Positions 7,393 to 16,645 of a stretch of 46,382 bases of DNA are shown in pieces. The first letter of the stretch is position 1. Every line of letters starts with the position of its first letter. Source of the DNA: Gammaproteobacteria bacterium. Its GTDB lineage: Bacteria > Pseudomonadota > Gammaproteobacteria > Steroidobacterales > GCA-2729495. Where the stretch lies: positions 1 to 46,382 of the forward strand of contig SHZI01000009.1 of the NCBI GenBank assembly GCA_009692345.1, read 5' to 3'. Under the pieces are notes generated by a model, which was given only the letters and a program-made list of their open reading frames with translations, was not told the DNA's origin and did no database searches. The position numbers and the translations under genes were made by a program.

Positions 7393-8895
7393 TCAGTGAA
7401 CGTAGCGGTAGTACTCCACGCCCGCATCCTGGAAGCCGTGACCAACCTGTGAGCCGATGCGCTCGATGACGAATTCGCCGGCTGCAGCCAGCTTGAGGCC
7501 CGCCGGCACCGCCCCGTCCCGCAGGGCCAGGTATTGCTCCGCCGTGACGTCGATCGCCGGCCGCAGGGCCTCTTCCAGACGAATCCGCCGCGCCGCGCTC
7601 TCCCAGCCGGCAACGATATCCAGGGGGATCGCGTCGGCGGCATTGCCGCTGCCATAGCCGATAGCCAGAAGTTCACGCCCGGCCAGATCGGTGCCGCGAC
7701 TCACGGCATCCGCCAGGCCTGCTGCGAGCCAGGCCGGCAACGCGCCGGTATAGAGGTTGCCGACTTCCCGCATCCACTCGGCGCCGAGTTCCATCTTGGC
7801 GTGGACGTGGGTCTGAAATGCGGCGCTCTGCCGGAAGACCTTGAGCACTGCCATGGTGAGCGGAAAGACCTCGTCCTGAATGCGCTCACTGACGGCCAGC
7901 AGGTTCAGTTCCGGCGCTGTATTCATCTCCGCCAGCACCTCGCCGATCAGTACGCCAGCACCCCGGCAGTAGGCGGCCAGTTCCTCCTGATCTGGTACCC
8001 CACCCTGGGCCAGGGCGAACAGGTAGGCCACGCCAAACCCGGTTTCCGGCATCCGCGCGTACGGCCGATGGATGAAGATGGCTTCGAGCCTGCGCAGATA
8101 GGCGGCTGGGTCGAGACCGCGTCGGACGTACATGTCGTCGAGCGCGCGCCGGACTTCGTCCACATAGCAGTTCGTGGAGTAACGCCCGTTGTAAACCGGG
8201 ATGTCGAAAGAATCCGCGTGACCGTTGAGCCGCCCGGTAAGCGGTTTGCGAAAATCGATGCCCCGGTACTCCGAGGCTGTGCCCGCGTGACGCAGGTTGA
8301 TGGTGGCCAGCCGGGGGTTGACCTCGAGCAGCATCGCCACGGCGCCGGCGCCCTGGGTAGGCTCGCCGCTGCTCCCCCGCTCATAGAGCGCCTTGTCGGC
8401 ACAGACCACGACGGCGAGGCTGTCGTCGCCGTCCGTACTCAGGAAACGCACCGCGCTCTTCAGCGCGTAAATGCCCCCGAGGCAGGCGTGCTTGAACTCG
8501 GGAACTTCACAGTTACGGGCAATCGGTGGCAGGCCCAGGGCGCGCAGGGCCTCATCCAGCATGCCCTTGACGATGATGGCTCCCGCCGAATTGTCCGTGC
8601 TGGACTCCGTCCCCAGGGCCAGATAGCGGATGCGCGTCGGGTCTATGTCGTAGTTGCGGATGAGGCGGAGCACGGCGTTCGCCGCCATGGTGTAGACGCT
8701 CTGGTCTGGCCCCAGCAGCCGGAACCCGGAGCCCACCACGTGGCGGATCTTCTGCCAGTCCGCCCCCGTCCACTCACACCATTTCTGGAGGTCCACCCGG
8801 TAGGGAGGCAGGTATAGCGCCATGCCGCTGAGGCCTGGGTTACCGGCTGCGGTGTGGGGGGATGCTGTGGGTTGGCTGGTTGGCGCCATGCGCAT
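7393..8895 (-). CDS. mvaS: Hydroxymethylglutaryl-CoA synthase
   Basis: 500 residues. It has the HMG-CoA synthase core: MALYLPPYRVDLQKWCEWTGA near the N-terminus, LALGTESSTDNSA containing the catalytic Glu, the acyl-enzyme Cys in FKHACLGGIYALKSA, and IFIHRPYARMPETG with the substrate His. It condenses acetyl-CoA with acetoacetyl-CoA, the entry step of the mevalonate pathway. ATG codons at 8895 and 8889 are both possible and no strong ribosome site separates them. It lies downstream of the DUF4399 lipoprotein gene and converges on the mvaD-mvaK2 pair. HMG-CoA reductase, the next enzyme, is not in the window. Confidence 0.92.
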   Translation of the reverse strand: MRMAPTSQPTASPHTAAGNPGLSGMALYLPPYRVDLQKWCEWTGADWQKIRHVVGSGFRLLGPDQSVYTMAANAVLRLIRNYDIDPTRIRYLALGTESSTDNSAGAIIVKGMLDEALRALGLPPIARNCEVPEFKHACLGGIYALKSAVRFLSTDGDDSLAVVVCADKALYERGSSGEPTQGAGAVAMLLEVNPRLATINLRHAGTASEYRGIDFRKPLTGRLNGHADSFDIPVYNGRYSTNCYVDEVRRALDDMYVRRGLDPAAYLRRLEAIFIHRPYARMPETGFGVAYLFALAQGGVPDQEELAAYCRGAGVLIGEVLAEMNTAPELNLLAVSERIQDEVFPLTMAVLKVFRQSAAFQTHVHAKMELGAEWMREVGNLYTGALPAWLAAGLADAVSRGTDLAGRELLAIGYGSGNAADAIPLDIVAGWESAARRIRLEEALRPAIDVTAEQYLALRDGAVPAGLKLAAAGEFVIERIGSQVGHGFQDAGVEYYRYVH

Positions 8896-8939
8896 GCCGG
8901 GGGCCGCTGGGTGGGGCGATCAGCCCGCCGTCGCAGCCT

Positions 8940-9437
8940 TCATTCCACGGTGATGGTGATGGGAACGGAGAGCACCGGCGGGTTGTGAGGGACGTGGTTA
9001 CTGTCACCCAGCAAGAGCTGCAGCGTGTGCTGGCCCGGAGGCAGCGTGATTTCCGCTTCCGTCTGCGCCTGACCGAAATGCAGATGCTGCGCGTCTTTCG
9101 GCAGAGGCTGTCCCAGGTCCGGTGCCGGCACATCGACGAGCAGGTGATGGTGGCCCGAATTGGGGGTCGGATCGTCGGCAGGGGCCAAGACCATGCCCTG
9201 CAGGTCGAAGACCACCTTGACCGGCGAACTGACGACAGCCCGGTTCGCCGGGGACAGAATCGCCACACTGGCACCCTCTGGCGACGGATTGCGGGGCATG
9301 GGTGCGGGAACTGGCGCGGCAGCCGGAGACTCCGCCGGAGTTCCGGCGGCTGGGGTAGGGGCAGGAGACTTGCCGCAGGCGGTCAGGCAGAGCCCGAGCA
9401 CCGCGACGGACAACAGCCTCAGGGCGGATTTTTTCAT
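8940..9437 (-). CDS. DUF4399 lipoprotein
   Basis: 165 residues. A lipoprotein signal peptide ends in the lipobox LTAC (Cys at residue 21), followed by an Ala/Pro-rich linker. The C-terminal DUF4399-like domain has VVFDLQGMVLAP, NSGHHHLLVDVP, HLHFGQAQTEAEI, LPPGQHTLQLLLGDSNHVPHNPPV and a closing Ile/Thr strand. Several conserved His residues suggest a small beta-sandwich that could bind metal, but no function is established. It is 9 bp downstream of fadE and 44 bp upstream of mvaS on the same strand. Confidence 0.8.
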   Translation of the reverse strand: MKKSALRLLSVAVLGLCLTACGKSPAPTPAAGTPAESPAAAPVPAPMPRNPSPEGASVAILSPANRAVVSSPVKVVFDLQGMVLAPADDPTPNSGHHHLLVDVPAPDLGQPLPKDAQHLHFGQAQTEAEITLPPGQHTLQLLLGDSNHVPHNPPVLSVPITITVE

Positions 9438-9446
9438 AGGCAGATA

Positions 9447-11936
9447 CTAACCGACCAACCCAGCGGTGTCATGAAGCGGCAAGGCCGCTGGACGGGCCAC
9501 TCGCCGCAAATCCGCTGGATCGAAGTCGTCCACGGCCGTCAGGGCCAGCACCGTCGCGTCAAACTCCTGCAGCAACCGCGCTTCGTCCGCCGTGATAACC
9601 CCGTGGGCCCGCGCCTGCTCCAGGCGGTCGTGCACGGCACCCGGCTCCACCAGCCCGGCCCGCATCGCATCCCGCACTTTCATTTCCACAGGCGCGAGCC
9701 GGTCTGCCGTTTCCAGGGCTACCTGCAGCTGGCCCAGGGGCGAGTCGGGCTGGCGGGCCGCGAAAATGCCGGCGCACAGCCGGTTCCGGGTCTCGGTGGG
9801 CCGGGTAATCAGTGCGACCACCTCGCTGCCCAGTTCGTCGCCCGGGGCGGAGTACATGCGTCCCCGCGGGAAGATGCAGACCCGGAGCACTCCAGCCACG
9901 AACCGGTGCGGAAAGTTCCGGAGAAATCCGTGCAACTGTTCCTGGGCCTGGTAGAGGAGGGTGCGGCAGGCCCATTCCACCAGAGGCAGGTCACTCGCCT
10001 GCCTGCCCTGGTTATCGAAATGCTTCAGCACCATGCTGGCCAGATACATGCTGCTGAACACATCGCCAAGCCGGGCCGAGAGCGCCTCCTTGCGCTTCAG
10101 CTGGCCGCCGAGCACGAGCATGGCTACATCTGCTGCCAGGGCGAAGGCCGCGCTGTAGCGATTTACATGCTGGAAGTACCGGGCGGTCGGCCCGTCCAAC
10201 GGTGCGCTGCTGGCCCGCGCGTTGGTCAGCGCCAGCACGAGGGAGCGTGCGGCATTGCTGATGGCGAAGCCAATGTGCCCGAACAGGTAGCGATCGAAAT
10301 CCCGCAGTCCGCGGTTGAAGTCCGGGTCCTTCGCGGCCTCCATCTCCTTCAGCACGAAGGGATGACAGCGGATGGCGCCCTGCCCGAAGATGATCAGGCT
10401 GCGGGTCAGTATGTTGGCACCCTCGACGGTGATCGCGATCGGCACGCCCTGATAACCGCGGGCCAGGTAGTTTGAGGGCCCGAGCATGATGCCCTTCCCG
10501 CCGTGGACATCCATGGAGTCATTGACGACTTTGCGCGCGAGCTCCGTGCAGTGGTACTTGAGAACAGCGGACGGCAACGAGGGTTTCTCGCCCCGGGCGA
10601 TCGCCGTTGATGTCACCGTCATGCCCGCATTGATGATGTAGGTGTACCCGGCGATGCGCGCCAGGGCCTCGCCGACGCCCTCGAACTCGCAGACCGGCAC
10701 GTTGAACTGCTTGCGCAGGCGCGCATAGGCGCCGGTCGCATAGGCGACGGCTTTGCTGCCCCCCATGGCGCTCGCTGGCAGCGTGATGCCCCGGCCGGCC
10801 GAGAGCTGCTCGACCAGCATCTTCCAGCCCTGGCCCGCCCGGTCCGGCCCGCCAATGATGGCGTCGACGGGCACGAACACGTCCCGGCCCCGGGTGGGTC
10901 CGTTCTGGAACGGGATATTCAGGGGAAAGTGCCGGCGACCGATCTCAACGCCCGGGGTCTGCACCGGAATCAATGCGGCGGTGATGCCGCGTTCTGTTTC
11001 CTCGCCAATCAGGTGGTCCGGATCGGAGAGCTTGAAGGCGAGTCCCACCAGGGTGGCCACGGGCGCCAGCGTGATGTAGCGCTTGTCCCAGTTCAGGCGG
11101 ATCCCGACGATCTCCTGGCCCTGCCACATGCCCCGGCACACGACACCCCGATCGGGAATCGACGCCGCATCCGAGCCGACGCGGGGACCCGTGAGCGCAA
11201 AGCAGGGGATCTCTTCGCCGGTAGCCAGCCGCGGCAGGTAGCGTTCCCGCTGCTCTTCCGTGCCGTAATGGAGCAGGAGTTCCGCCGGTCCGAGAGAGTT
11301 CGGCACACCGACGGTGGACGAGACGACGGCGCTGCGACTCGACAGCTTGGCCAGCACAGCTGCCACGGCAATCGGTGAGAACTCCAGTCCGCCATAGCGC
11401 TTCGGGATGATCATCGCGAAGAAGCGGTTCTGCTTGATGAAGGCCCAGACGTGAGGGGGCATATCAGCAAGTTCGTGGGTGATCTGCCAGTCATCGGAGA
11501 TGCGGCAGAGCTCTTCCGTCGGGCCATCGAGAAAGGCCTGCTCTTCGGCTGTGAGCTTCGGCGGCGGCAGGGCCATGAGCTTGCCCCAGTCGGGCAGGCC
11601 CGTGAACAGTTCGCCGTCCCAGCCCACCGTGCCGGCCTCGAGGGCCTCCCGCTCGGTGTCGGACAGACTCGGCACTACCGTGCGGTAGAACCGCAGCAGC
11701 GGCAGGGTGATCCGTTCCCGGCGGAAACCCGTCGAGTTAAGGACCACGAGCCCCGCATACAGCACCCAGAGAACCAGCTTCCAGGCCAGCCAGCCGGGTC
11801 CGAACAGGGAATAGACGACCAGGGCGAACCCCAGGACGAGCGTGGAGGTGGGGAGATCGATGCGCCGGTAGGCAAGCGCAATGCCGACGCTCAGCAGTGC
11901 GGCCGTCCAGAATAGCCAGATCAGGAAATCAGCCAT
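9447..11936 (-). CDS. fadE: FadE-type acyl-CoA dehydrogenase
   Basis: 829 residues, close to the 814 of E. coli FadE. Two or three N-terminal hydrophobic helices (about 4-75) anchor it to the membrane. The acyl-CoA dehydrogenase core follows (FFAMIIPKRYGGLEFS, CFALTGPRVGSDAAS, QLSAGRGITLPASAMGG, MDVHGGKGIMLGPSNYLARG) and the C-terminal FadE-specific region ends the chain. It catalyses the first step of fatty-acid beta-oxidation, using FAD and passing electrons to ETF. The ATG at 11936 has GAGGG about 8 bp upstream; an upstream TTG at 11942 is less likely. It is followed by the DUF4399 lipoprotein gene. Upstream lies a palindromic repeat region. Confidence 0.92.
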   Translation of the reverse strand: MADFLIWLFWTAALLSVGIALAYRRIDLPTSTLVLGFALVVYSLFGPGWLAWKLVLWVLYAGLVVLNSTGFRRERITLPLLRFYRTVVPSLSDTEREALEAGTVGWDGELFTGLPDWGKLMALPPPKLTAEEQAFLDGPTEELCRISDDWQITHELADMPPHVWAFIKQNRFFAMIIPKRYGGLEFSPIAVAAVLAKLSSRSAVVSSTVGVPNSLGPAELLLHYGTEEQRERYLPRLATGEEIPCFALTGPRVGSDAASIPDRGVVCRGMWQGQEIVGIRLNWDKRYITLAPVATLVGLAFKLSDPDHLIGEETERGITAALIPVQTPGVEIGRRHFPLNIPFQNGPTRGRDVFVPVDAIIGGPDRAGQGWKMLVEQLSAGRGITLPASAMGGSKAVAYATGAYARLRKQFNVPVCEFEGVGEALARIAGYTYIINAGMTVTSTAIARGEKPSLPSAVLKYHCTELARKVVNDSMDVHGGKGIMLGPSNYLARGYQGVPIAITVEGANILTRSLIIFGQGAIRCHPFVLKEMEAAKDPDFNRGLRDFDRYLFGHIGFAISNAARSLVLALTNARASSAPLDGPTARYFQHVNRYSAAFALAADVAMLVLGGQLKRKEALSARLGDVFSSMYLASMVLKHFDNQGRQASDLPLVEWACRTLLYQAQEQLHGFLRNFPHRFVAGVLRVCIFPRGRMYSAPGDELGSEVVALITRPTETRNRLCAGIFAARQPDSPLGQLQVALETADRLAPVEMKVRDAMRAGLVEPGAVHDRLEQARAHGVITADEARLLQEFDATVLALTAVDDFDPADLRRVARPAALPLHDTAGLVG

Positions 11937-11990
11937 GGCCAAAGCCCTCAGGGTGGGCCTTGACTATAAACCAGAGGGGGCGGGGCCTGA

Positions 11991-12068
11991 GGAGCGCCTT
12001 TAGGCGCGATCTCTCGCGGCATCGCGCCTGCAAGGCGCGCCTGCAAGGCGTTTCCGCAAGGCGTTTCC
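11991..12068. repeat. GTAG/REP-like palindromic repeat with 13-bp tandem units
   Basis: The core GGAGCGCCTT at 11991 begins a copy of the dispersed REP-like family and aligns with the copy at 30914-30934. A 9-bp perfect inverted repeat AGGCGCGAT / ATCGCGCCT (12002-12010 and 12021-12029) spans a 10-nt loop. Three 13-bp units follow (12030-12042, 12043-12055, 12056-12068), all starting GCAAGGCG, and the last two are identical. It lies between mdh and fadE and could terminate or stabilise the transcript between them. Confidence 0.75.
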
Positions 12069-12075
12069 GGGGCGT

Positions 12076-13053
12076 TTAGAGCAGCGCGGCGCTCGCGTCC
12101 CGCTCCTGACGCAGCTCGTCCTCCGTGGCTTTCAGCCGTTCCCGGCTGAAGTCACTGATGGCGAGGCCAGCCACGATCTCGTACTTGCCCCTGGCGCAGC
12201 GCACCGGATAGGAAAAGATGATGCCTTCCTTGATGCCATAGCTCCCGTCGGACGGCACGGCCATGCTCACCCAGTCGTCGCCGGGGGTGCCGAGGACCCA
12301 GTCCCGGACATGGTCGACAGCGGCCGAGGCTGCGGACGCCGCGCTGGACAGGCCCCGGGCCTTGATGACGGCGGCGCCCCGCTGCTGCACGGTCGGAATG
12401 AACTCGTCCTTCACCCACTTGGCGTCGACCAGCTCGCTGGCCCGGCGTTCGTTGACCAGCGCCTGGCTGATGTCCGGGTACTGGGTGGCGGAATGGTTGC
12501 CCCAGATGGTCATGCGGCTGATCTGGCTCACGTGGGTGCCGGTCTTGGCCGCCAGTTGCGCCAGGGCCCGGTTGTGGTCCAGGCGGGTCATCGCGGTGAA
12601 ATTGGCGGGATTCAGGCTGGGCGCGTTGCTCTGGGCGATCAGGGCATTGGTATTGGCCGGATTGCCGACCACCAGCACCTTGACCTGCCGGCTCGCGTGC
12701 TCGTTCAGCGCCTTGCCCTGGACGGCAAAGATCTTCGCGTTGTCCCGCAACAGATCGGCGCGCTCCATGCCAGGGCCCCGGGGTTTCGCGCCAACCAGCA
12801 AGGCGTAATCGGTGTCCTTGAAGGCCACGTTGGCCTGATCCGTAGCGATCACCCCCTGGAGGGTCGGAAAGGCACAGTCCTCCAGCTCCATGGCCACGCC
12901 GTTCAGGGCTGCCAGGGCCGGCGTGATCTCCAGCAGCTGCAGGATCACCGGCTGGTTGGGGCCCAGCAACTGCCCGGAGGCAATGCGGAAGGCCAGCTGG
13001 TAGCCGATCTGGCCGGCGGCGCCGGTAATGGTGACTCTCGCAGCTTTGTGCAT
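12076..13053 (-). CDS. mdh: Malate dehydrogenase
   Basis: 325 residues of the cytoplasmic/NADP-like MDH branch. It has the Rossmann motif [32 protein letters not shown] carrying substrate-binding Arg residues, [25 protein letters not shown] and the catalytic His in [12 protein letters not shown]. It interconverts malate and oxaloacetate in the TCA cycle. The ATG at 13053 has AGGA 6 bp upstream. It stands alone between a small exported-protein gene and the repeat region before fadE. Confidence 0.95.
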   Translation of the reverse strand: MHKAARVTITGAAGQIGYQLAFRIASGQLLGPNQPVILQLLEITPALAALNGVAMELEDCAFPTLQGVIATDQANVAFKDTDYALLVGAKPRGPGMERADLLRDNAKIFAVQGKALNEHASRQVKVLVVGNPANTNALIAQSNAPSLNPANFTAMTRLDHNRALAQLAAKTGTHVSQISRMTIWGNHSATQYPDISQALVNERRASELVDAKWVKDEFIPTVQQRGAAVIKARGLSSAASAASAAVDHVRDWVLGTPGDDWVSMAVPSDGSYGIKEGIIFSYPVRCARGKYEIVAGLAISDFSRERLKATEDELRQERDASAALL

Positions 13054-13117
13054 GGCCGGTCCTGAGGGTGCGGGGGCGCGGATTCTAACCGGCGGGCGGC
13101 GCCCGGGCTACCGGGGT

Positions 13118-13140
13118 GGCGCCTTGTAGGCGCGCCTACT
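13118..13140. repeat. GTAG-headed REP-like element
   Basis: On the minus strand this reads GTAGGCGCGCCTACAAGGC, a palindromic GTAG-headed element just downstream of the small exported-protein stop. It contains the palindrome AGGCGCGCCT. It belongs with the other GTAG copies in this window by its head and GCGCC core. Confidence 0.65.
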
Positions 13141-13480
13141 TGTTGGCTGCCTTGAAGGCCCGGAGCTGCTCATTGAACCCCAGGGCTTCGGCTTGCATGG
13201 CATCCACCGCGGCGTTGTACTTCTGGACGTGCATGGTTTTCAGTTCGGGGGTTTGCTGCTCCACGGGCAGGGCGGCGAATTCAGCGTCGATGCAGGCGGT
13301 GTACGCCTCCATATCGGCCACATACTTCTTCACCGCAGCGTTCGCCGCGGTAATTTCTTCCTGCGTGGCGCTCTTGCCGTCGGGCAGCCTGCTCTTCTGC
13401 GGGTAGTCGCAGGCCGCCTGGGCCAGTGGCGCCAGACTGAAGGCCAGAACCAGAAGGGTGATGGAAAGCGGCATACGCAT
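13136..13480 (-). CDS. Small exported protein of unknown function
   Basis: 114 residues. A Sec signal peptide (MRMPLSITLLVLAFSLAPLA, cleavage after AQA) precedes a mature part of about 90 residues that is predicted mostly alpha-helical and rich in Ala, Glu and Gln, with two Cys. It would be periplasmic. I do not recognise a named family. Start codons at 13480 and 13474 (two ATG) are both possible. It is a single gene, 44 bp downstream of the stop of no other gene on its strand except the GGDEF-EAL gene upstream at 13525. Confidence 0.7.
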   Translation of the reverse strand: MRMPLSITLLVLAFSLAPLAQAACDYPQKSRLPDGKSATQEEITAANAAVKKYVADMEAYTACIDAEFAALPVEQQTPELKTMHVQKYNAAVDAMQAEALGFNEQLRAFKAANK

Positions 13481-13524
13481 GGACTGGGCTCCGGTGTGAG
13501 GGGGGGGTAAATTATGCCGCAGAC

Positions 13525-15525
13525 TTAGCGTCTTGCGAACAGGGGTCGATAGCGGCCCGCGCCCCCGGCCTGATCTCGCAGCAGGTCGCGAAAATCGTCC
13601 GCCGCCATCGCCCGTCCGAAGAGGGTTCCCTGGGCGTAGTCGCAGTTCAGGGCCCGCAGAAAACGCAACTGGTCCTCGGTCTCCACGCCTTCCGCTACCA
13701 CCTCCAGTTTTAGGCTGTGGCCCATCTCGATGATCATGGAGACGATCGTGGCCTGGTCGTGGTTAGTGGTGGCATTGCGCACGAAGGACTGGTCGATCTT
13801 GAGGGTGGAAATGGGAAACTGCTGAAGGGCGCTGAGCGACGAATACCCCGTGCCGAAGTCATCGATGGCCAGCTGCAGCCCCATGTTGTGCAACTCATCA
13901 AGCAGCTGGAGGGTGCGCGTGGGGTCTTCCATCAATGTGGTCTCGGTGATCTCAAGTTCCAGGTTGGCGGGCGAGACGCCATGCTTGCCGTAGATCTCCT
14001 GCACCCGGCTGATGAAGTCGCGCTGCTTGAGCTGGCGCAGGGAAAGGTTCACCGCTACCCGTCCTGGATTGACCGGGGTCATCTGCCACCGGTGGTAGTC
14101 ACTGCAGACGCGGTCGAGGACCCACTCGCCGATCTGCACGATCATGTTACTTTCTTCTGCCAGCGGGATGAATTCGGACGGCAGCACAATGCCCCGGTCC
14201 GTCAGCTCCCAGCGGACCAGTGCCTCGGCACCAGCGATGGAGCCGTCCCGCAGGTCAATCTTCGGCTGGTAGTGCACCCGCAGTTCATTTTTCTCAAAAG
14301 CTTTACGCAGGCGGCTTTTCAGCATCAGCCGCTCGACGGTCGCCGCGTTCATGTCGGCGTGATAGACGTCGAGGGCGCCGCCGCCCTGGCGCTTGGCCCG
14401 GCACAGCGCCGCATCCGCGTTCCGAATCAGATCGATGACGTTGTTACCGTCACCGGGATACAGCGCCACGCCTGCGCTGGTGGTCATATAGAGCTGATGG
14501 CCCTGATAGTGCAGCGGCTCGGCAATGGTTTCCTGCAGCAGGCGCGTGGTGGCCACGACCTCGGCCCGCAGGTTGCGCGCCGGGTCCAGGTTGTCGAGGA
14601 TCACGCCAAATTCGTCCCCGGCCAGCCGGCCGACGACGGAGGAGTCGGGGAGAATGCCGCGCAACCGGTCCGTCAGGGTCTCGAGGCAGAAATCCCCGGC
14701 CGTGTGACCGAAGGTGTCGTTGATCTCCTTGAACTTGTCGACGTCGAGGTAGATCAGCGCAAGACGGTGGTCGCCCCGCCGCGCCCGGGCGATCGCCCGC
14801 TGGAGCAGGTGCTGGAACTGCATCCGGTTCGGCACCTTGGTCAGTGCGTCGATGCGCGCCAGGTAGCGGATGCGCTGCTCGGCAACCTTGCGCTCGCTGA
14901 TGTTGCGGGCTGTCAGCACGTAGCCCTGGGCGCCCGGCTCGTCCGCCACGATCTCGGCTGCGGCGTACGCCACGGGGACCTCTTCCCCGGCTCCGTTCAG
15001 GAAGGCAGTTTCGCGGGTCCGGGCCAGCGGGTCTGCCAACGTGAAGCCGCTCCGCTGGCCTGGGGCGACGAGGTTGACGAGGGGCTGGCCGCGCAGCTCC
15101 GCGGCGGCCTGGCCGAGCAGCCGTTCAGCGGCAGGGTTCACCCGGGCAATGGCGCCGTCCAGGTGGGTGACCACGACGGCATCGCTCATGCTGGCAATGA
15201 CCTGGCTCAGGTAGTCCCGGGAACCTGCCGCCGTTCGCAGGCTGAGCCGCAGGCGCTCGAGAGCCTGCGCGAGGACGCCAACCTCGGCCGGATCGCTGCT
15301 GCTGAAGTCCGCGCTGAGGTTGCCCTGGAGCAGTTTCTCCACGGCCGCGGTGAGCTCCCCGGCCGCCCGCTGGCGCCGGCCCAGACGCGTCCGCAGCACG
15401 AGGACCAGGATGACCAGCGCGACGAGCAGGCCCAGCAGCAGGACCAGGAGGACCAGCGGCGCGGTGGAGGCGGTGTCAGCTGCCGTGCTGGCAACCACTA
15501 CATCAAGGCTTGGGCGGGGCTGCAT
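13525..15525 (-). CDS. Membrane PAS-GGDEF-EAL cyclic-di-GMP protein
   Basis: 666 residues. One membrane helix (about 22-45), a HAMP-like stretch (about 50-95), a PAS domain (about 100-215, VIASMSDAVVVTHLDGAIARVNPAAE), a GGDEF domain (about 225-385) and an EAL domain (about 400-650). The cyclase signature is AGDEF, a variant often still active, and the RxxD inhibitory site is absent (LPDSS in its place). The EAL side keeps GAEALVRW, ETTLMED, IDDFGTGYSSL, KIDQSFV and AEGVET, so phosphodiesterase activity is plausible. Net activity cannot be read from sequence. It is divergent, across 148 bp, from a receiver-domain gene. Confidence 0.92.
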   Translation of the reverse strand: MQPRPSLDVVVASTAADTASTAPLVLLVLLLGLLVALVILVLVLRTRLGRRQRAAGELTAAVEKLLQGNLSADFSSSDPAEVGVLAQALERLRLSLRTAAGSRDYLSQVIASMSDAVVVTHLDGAIARVNPAAERLLGQAAAELRGQPLVNLVAPGQRSGFTLADPLARTRETAFLNGAGEEVPVAYAAAEIVADEPGAQGYVLTARNISERKVAEQRIRYLARIDALTKVPNRMQFQHLLQRAIARARRGDHRLALIYLDVDKFKEINDTFGHTAGDFCLETLTDRLRGILPDSSVVGRLAGDEFGVILDNLDPARNLRAEVVATTRLLQETIAEPLHYQGHQLYMTTSAGVALYPGDGNNVIDLIRNADAALCRAKRQGGGALDVYHADMNAATVERLMLKSRLRKAFEKNELRVHYQPKIDLRDGSIAGAEALVRWELTDRGIVLPSEFIPLAEESNMIVQIGEWVLDRVCSDYHRWQMTPVNPGRVAVNLSLRQLKQRDFISRVQEIYGKHGVSPANLELEITETTLMEDPTRTLQLLDELHNMGLQLAIDDFGTGYSSLSALQQFPISTLKIDQSFVRNATTNHDQATIVSMIIEMGHSLKLEVVAEGVETEDQLRFLRALNCDYAQGTLFGRAMAADDFRDLLRDQAGGAGRYRPLFARR

Positions 15526-15673
15526 TATTGGCTATTCGGCCCTCGAAGGCCTCTAGCATGACCATGCCCGTCCGCCTGGACAAGCGCGTCCCGAAGGGCG
15601 CCTTGCCGCCATCAGTCCCAACGGTGTCCCGGCACACGTCCAACCCGGCGCAGGCGGGGTTTAGAATGGGCCC

Positions 15674-16645
15674 GTGGCCCAGAGAAGCGCGTTGATCGTT
15701 GACGATTCCCCGACTGCCCGCGAAGGGCTCCGGCGTAGGCTGGCCGACCACGAACTCCGGGGGGAAACCGCCGAATCCGCCGAAGCGGCCCTCGAGTTCC
15801 TGGTCCTCCATCGCCCCGACGTCATCTTCATGGACCACAGGATGCCGGGCATGGACGGCTTCCAGGCCGTCAAGGCCGTCAAGGCCATCAAGGAAAATCC
15901 GGCGACGGCGACCATCCCCGTGATGATGTACACCTCCCAGTCGGGTGAACTCTATGTGGGGCAGGCCCGCGCGCCCGGTGCTGTCGGGGTCCTGCCCAAG
16001 CAGATCAAGCCCGCCGAGGTCCGGGAGGTGCTCCGTTCCCTGCACCTGCTGCCGGGCGATGTGCCGCCCGCTCCCGCCCGGCGCGCCGGCGACCAGGGCG
16101 TGCTGCCCGGGGTGGAGTCCGTCAACGCCCCGGCGGACTGGTCGGACCTGCATCGCTGGCTGCAGGAAATGCTCGTCGACCATAACCGCGCGTTGCGGGC
16201 TGATCTTGAAGCCACCGTCAGCCGCGCCCTGGGCGATCACCTGCCGACGGCGATCGCCGGGGGAAAGTCACCCCGACCGCGGACCCCGTTCTGGCCCGCC
16301 GGCACGCTGATCACCACGCTGGCCGTCGTGGCGGCGGCGCCCGACGACCTGCAGGTTGCGCGCTGCGACCGGATCGGCCGGTTGCCTGAAGAAGCCCGGG
16401 CAGAGTCAGCGCGGCAGACAGTGGCTTTCGCCAACTATCTGGCTGAGCTGGCCGCGAGCGGCGGGCCCATCAGTGCGGAGTTCGAGCCCCTCGGCAATAC
16501 CAGGCCCCTCGTTCCCTACCCAGGCCTCGCGACCGATGTCACTGCCGGGGAGTGGAACCGGGTGGCGCGACAAAACCAGCGGGTGGAGGCCAGGTTCGCG
16601 GCCCAGCCAGCAGCAGCTGCCCAGCCACAGGTTGGCGGCTCATGA
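15674..16645 (+). CDS. Response-regulator receiver protein with unknown C-terminal domain
   Basis: 323 residues. The REC domain (1-125) has the acidic pair D10-D11, phospho-acceptor D54 (VIFMDHRMPGMDGF), T87 (MMYTSQSG) and K109 (LPKQIKP). The C-terminal 190 residues match no output domain I know; a hydrophobic stretch at about 206-222 (PAGTLITTLAVVAAAP) could be one membrane helix. An Ala/Gln-rich tail ends the protein. The start is a GTG at 15674 without a strong ribosome site. The stop overlaps the hydrolase start by 4 bp, so the two are coupled. No histidine kinase is nearby; the divergent GGDEF-EAL gene is the closest signalling partner. Confidence 0.8.
   Translation: MAQRSALIVDDSPTAREGLRRRLADHELRGETAESAEAALEFLVLHRPDVIFMDHRMPGMDGFQAVKAVKAIKENPATATIPVMMYTSQSGELYVGQARAPGAVGVLPKQIKPAEVREVLRSLHLLPGDVPPAPARRAGDQGVLPGVESVNAPADWSDLHRWLQEMLVDHNRALRADLEATVSRALGDHLPTAIAGGKSPRPRTPFWPAGTLITTLAVVAAAPDDLQVARCDRIGRLPEEARAESARQTVAFANYLAELAASGGPISAEFEPLGNTRPLVPYPGLATDVTAGEWNRVARQNQRVEARFAAQPAAAAQPQVGGS

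Noticed and set aside
13717-15561. Plus-strand open frame of 614 codons
   Set aside because: Antisense to the GGDEF-EAL gene; composition is that of a shadow frame.
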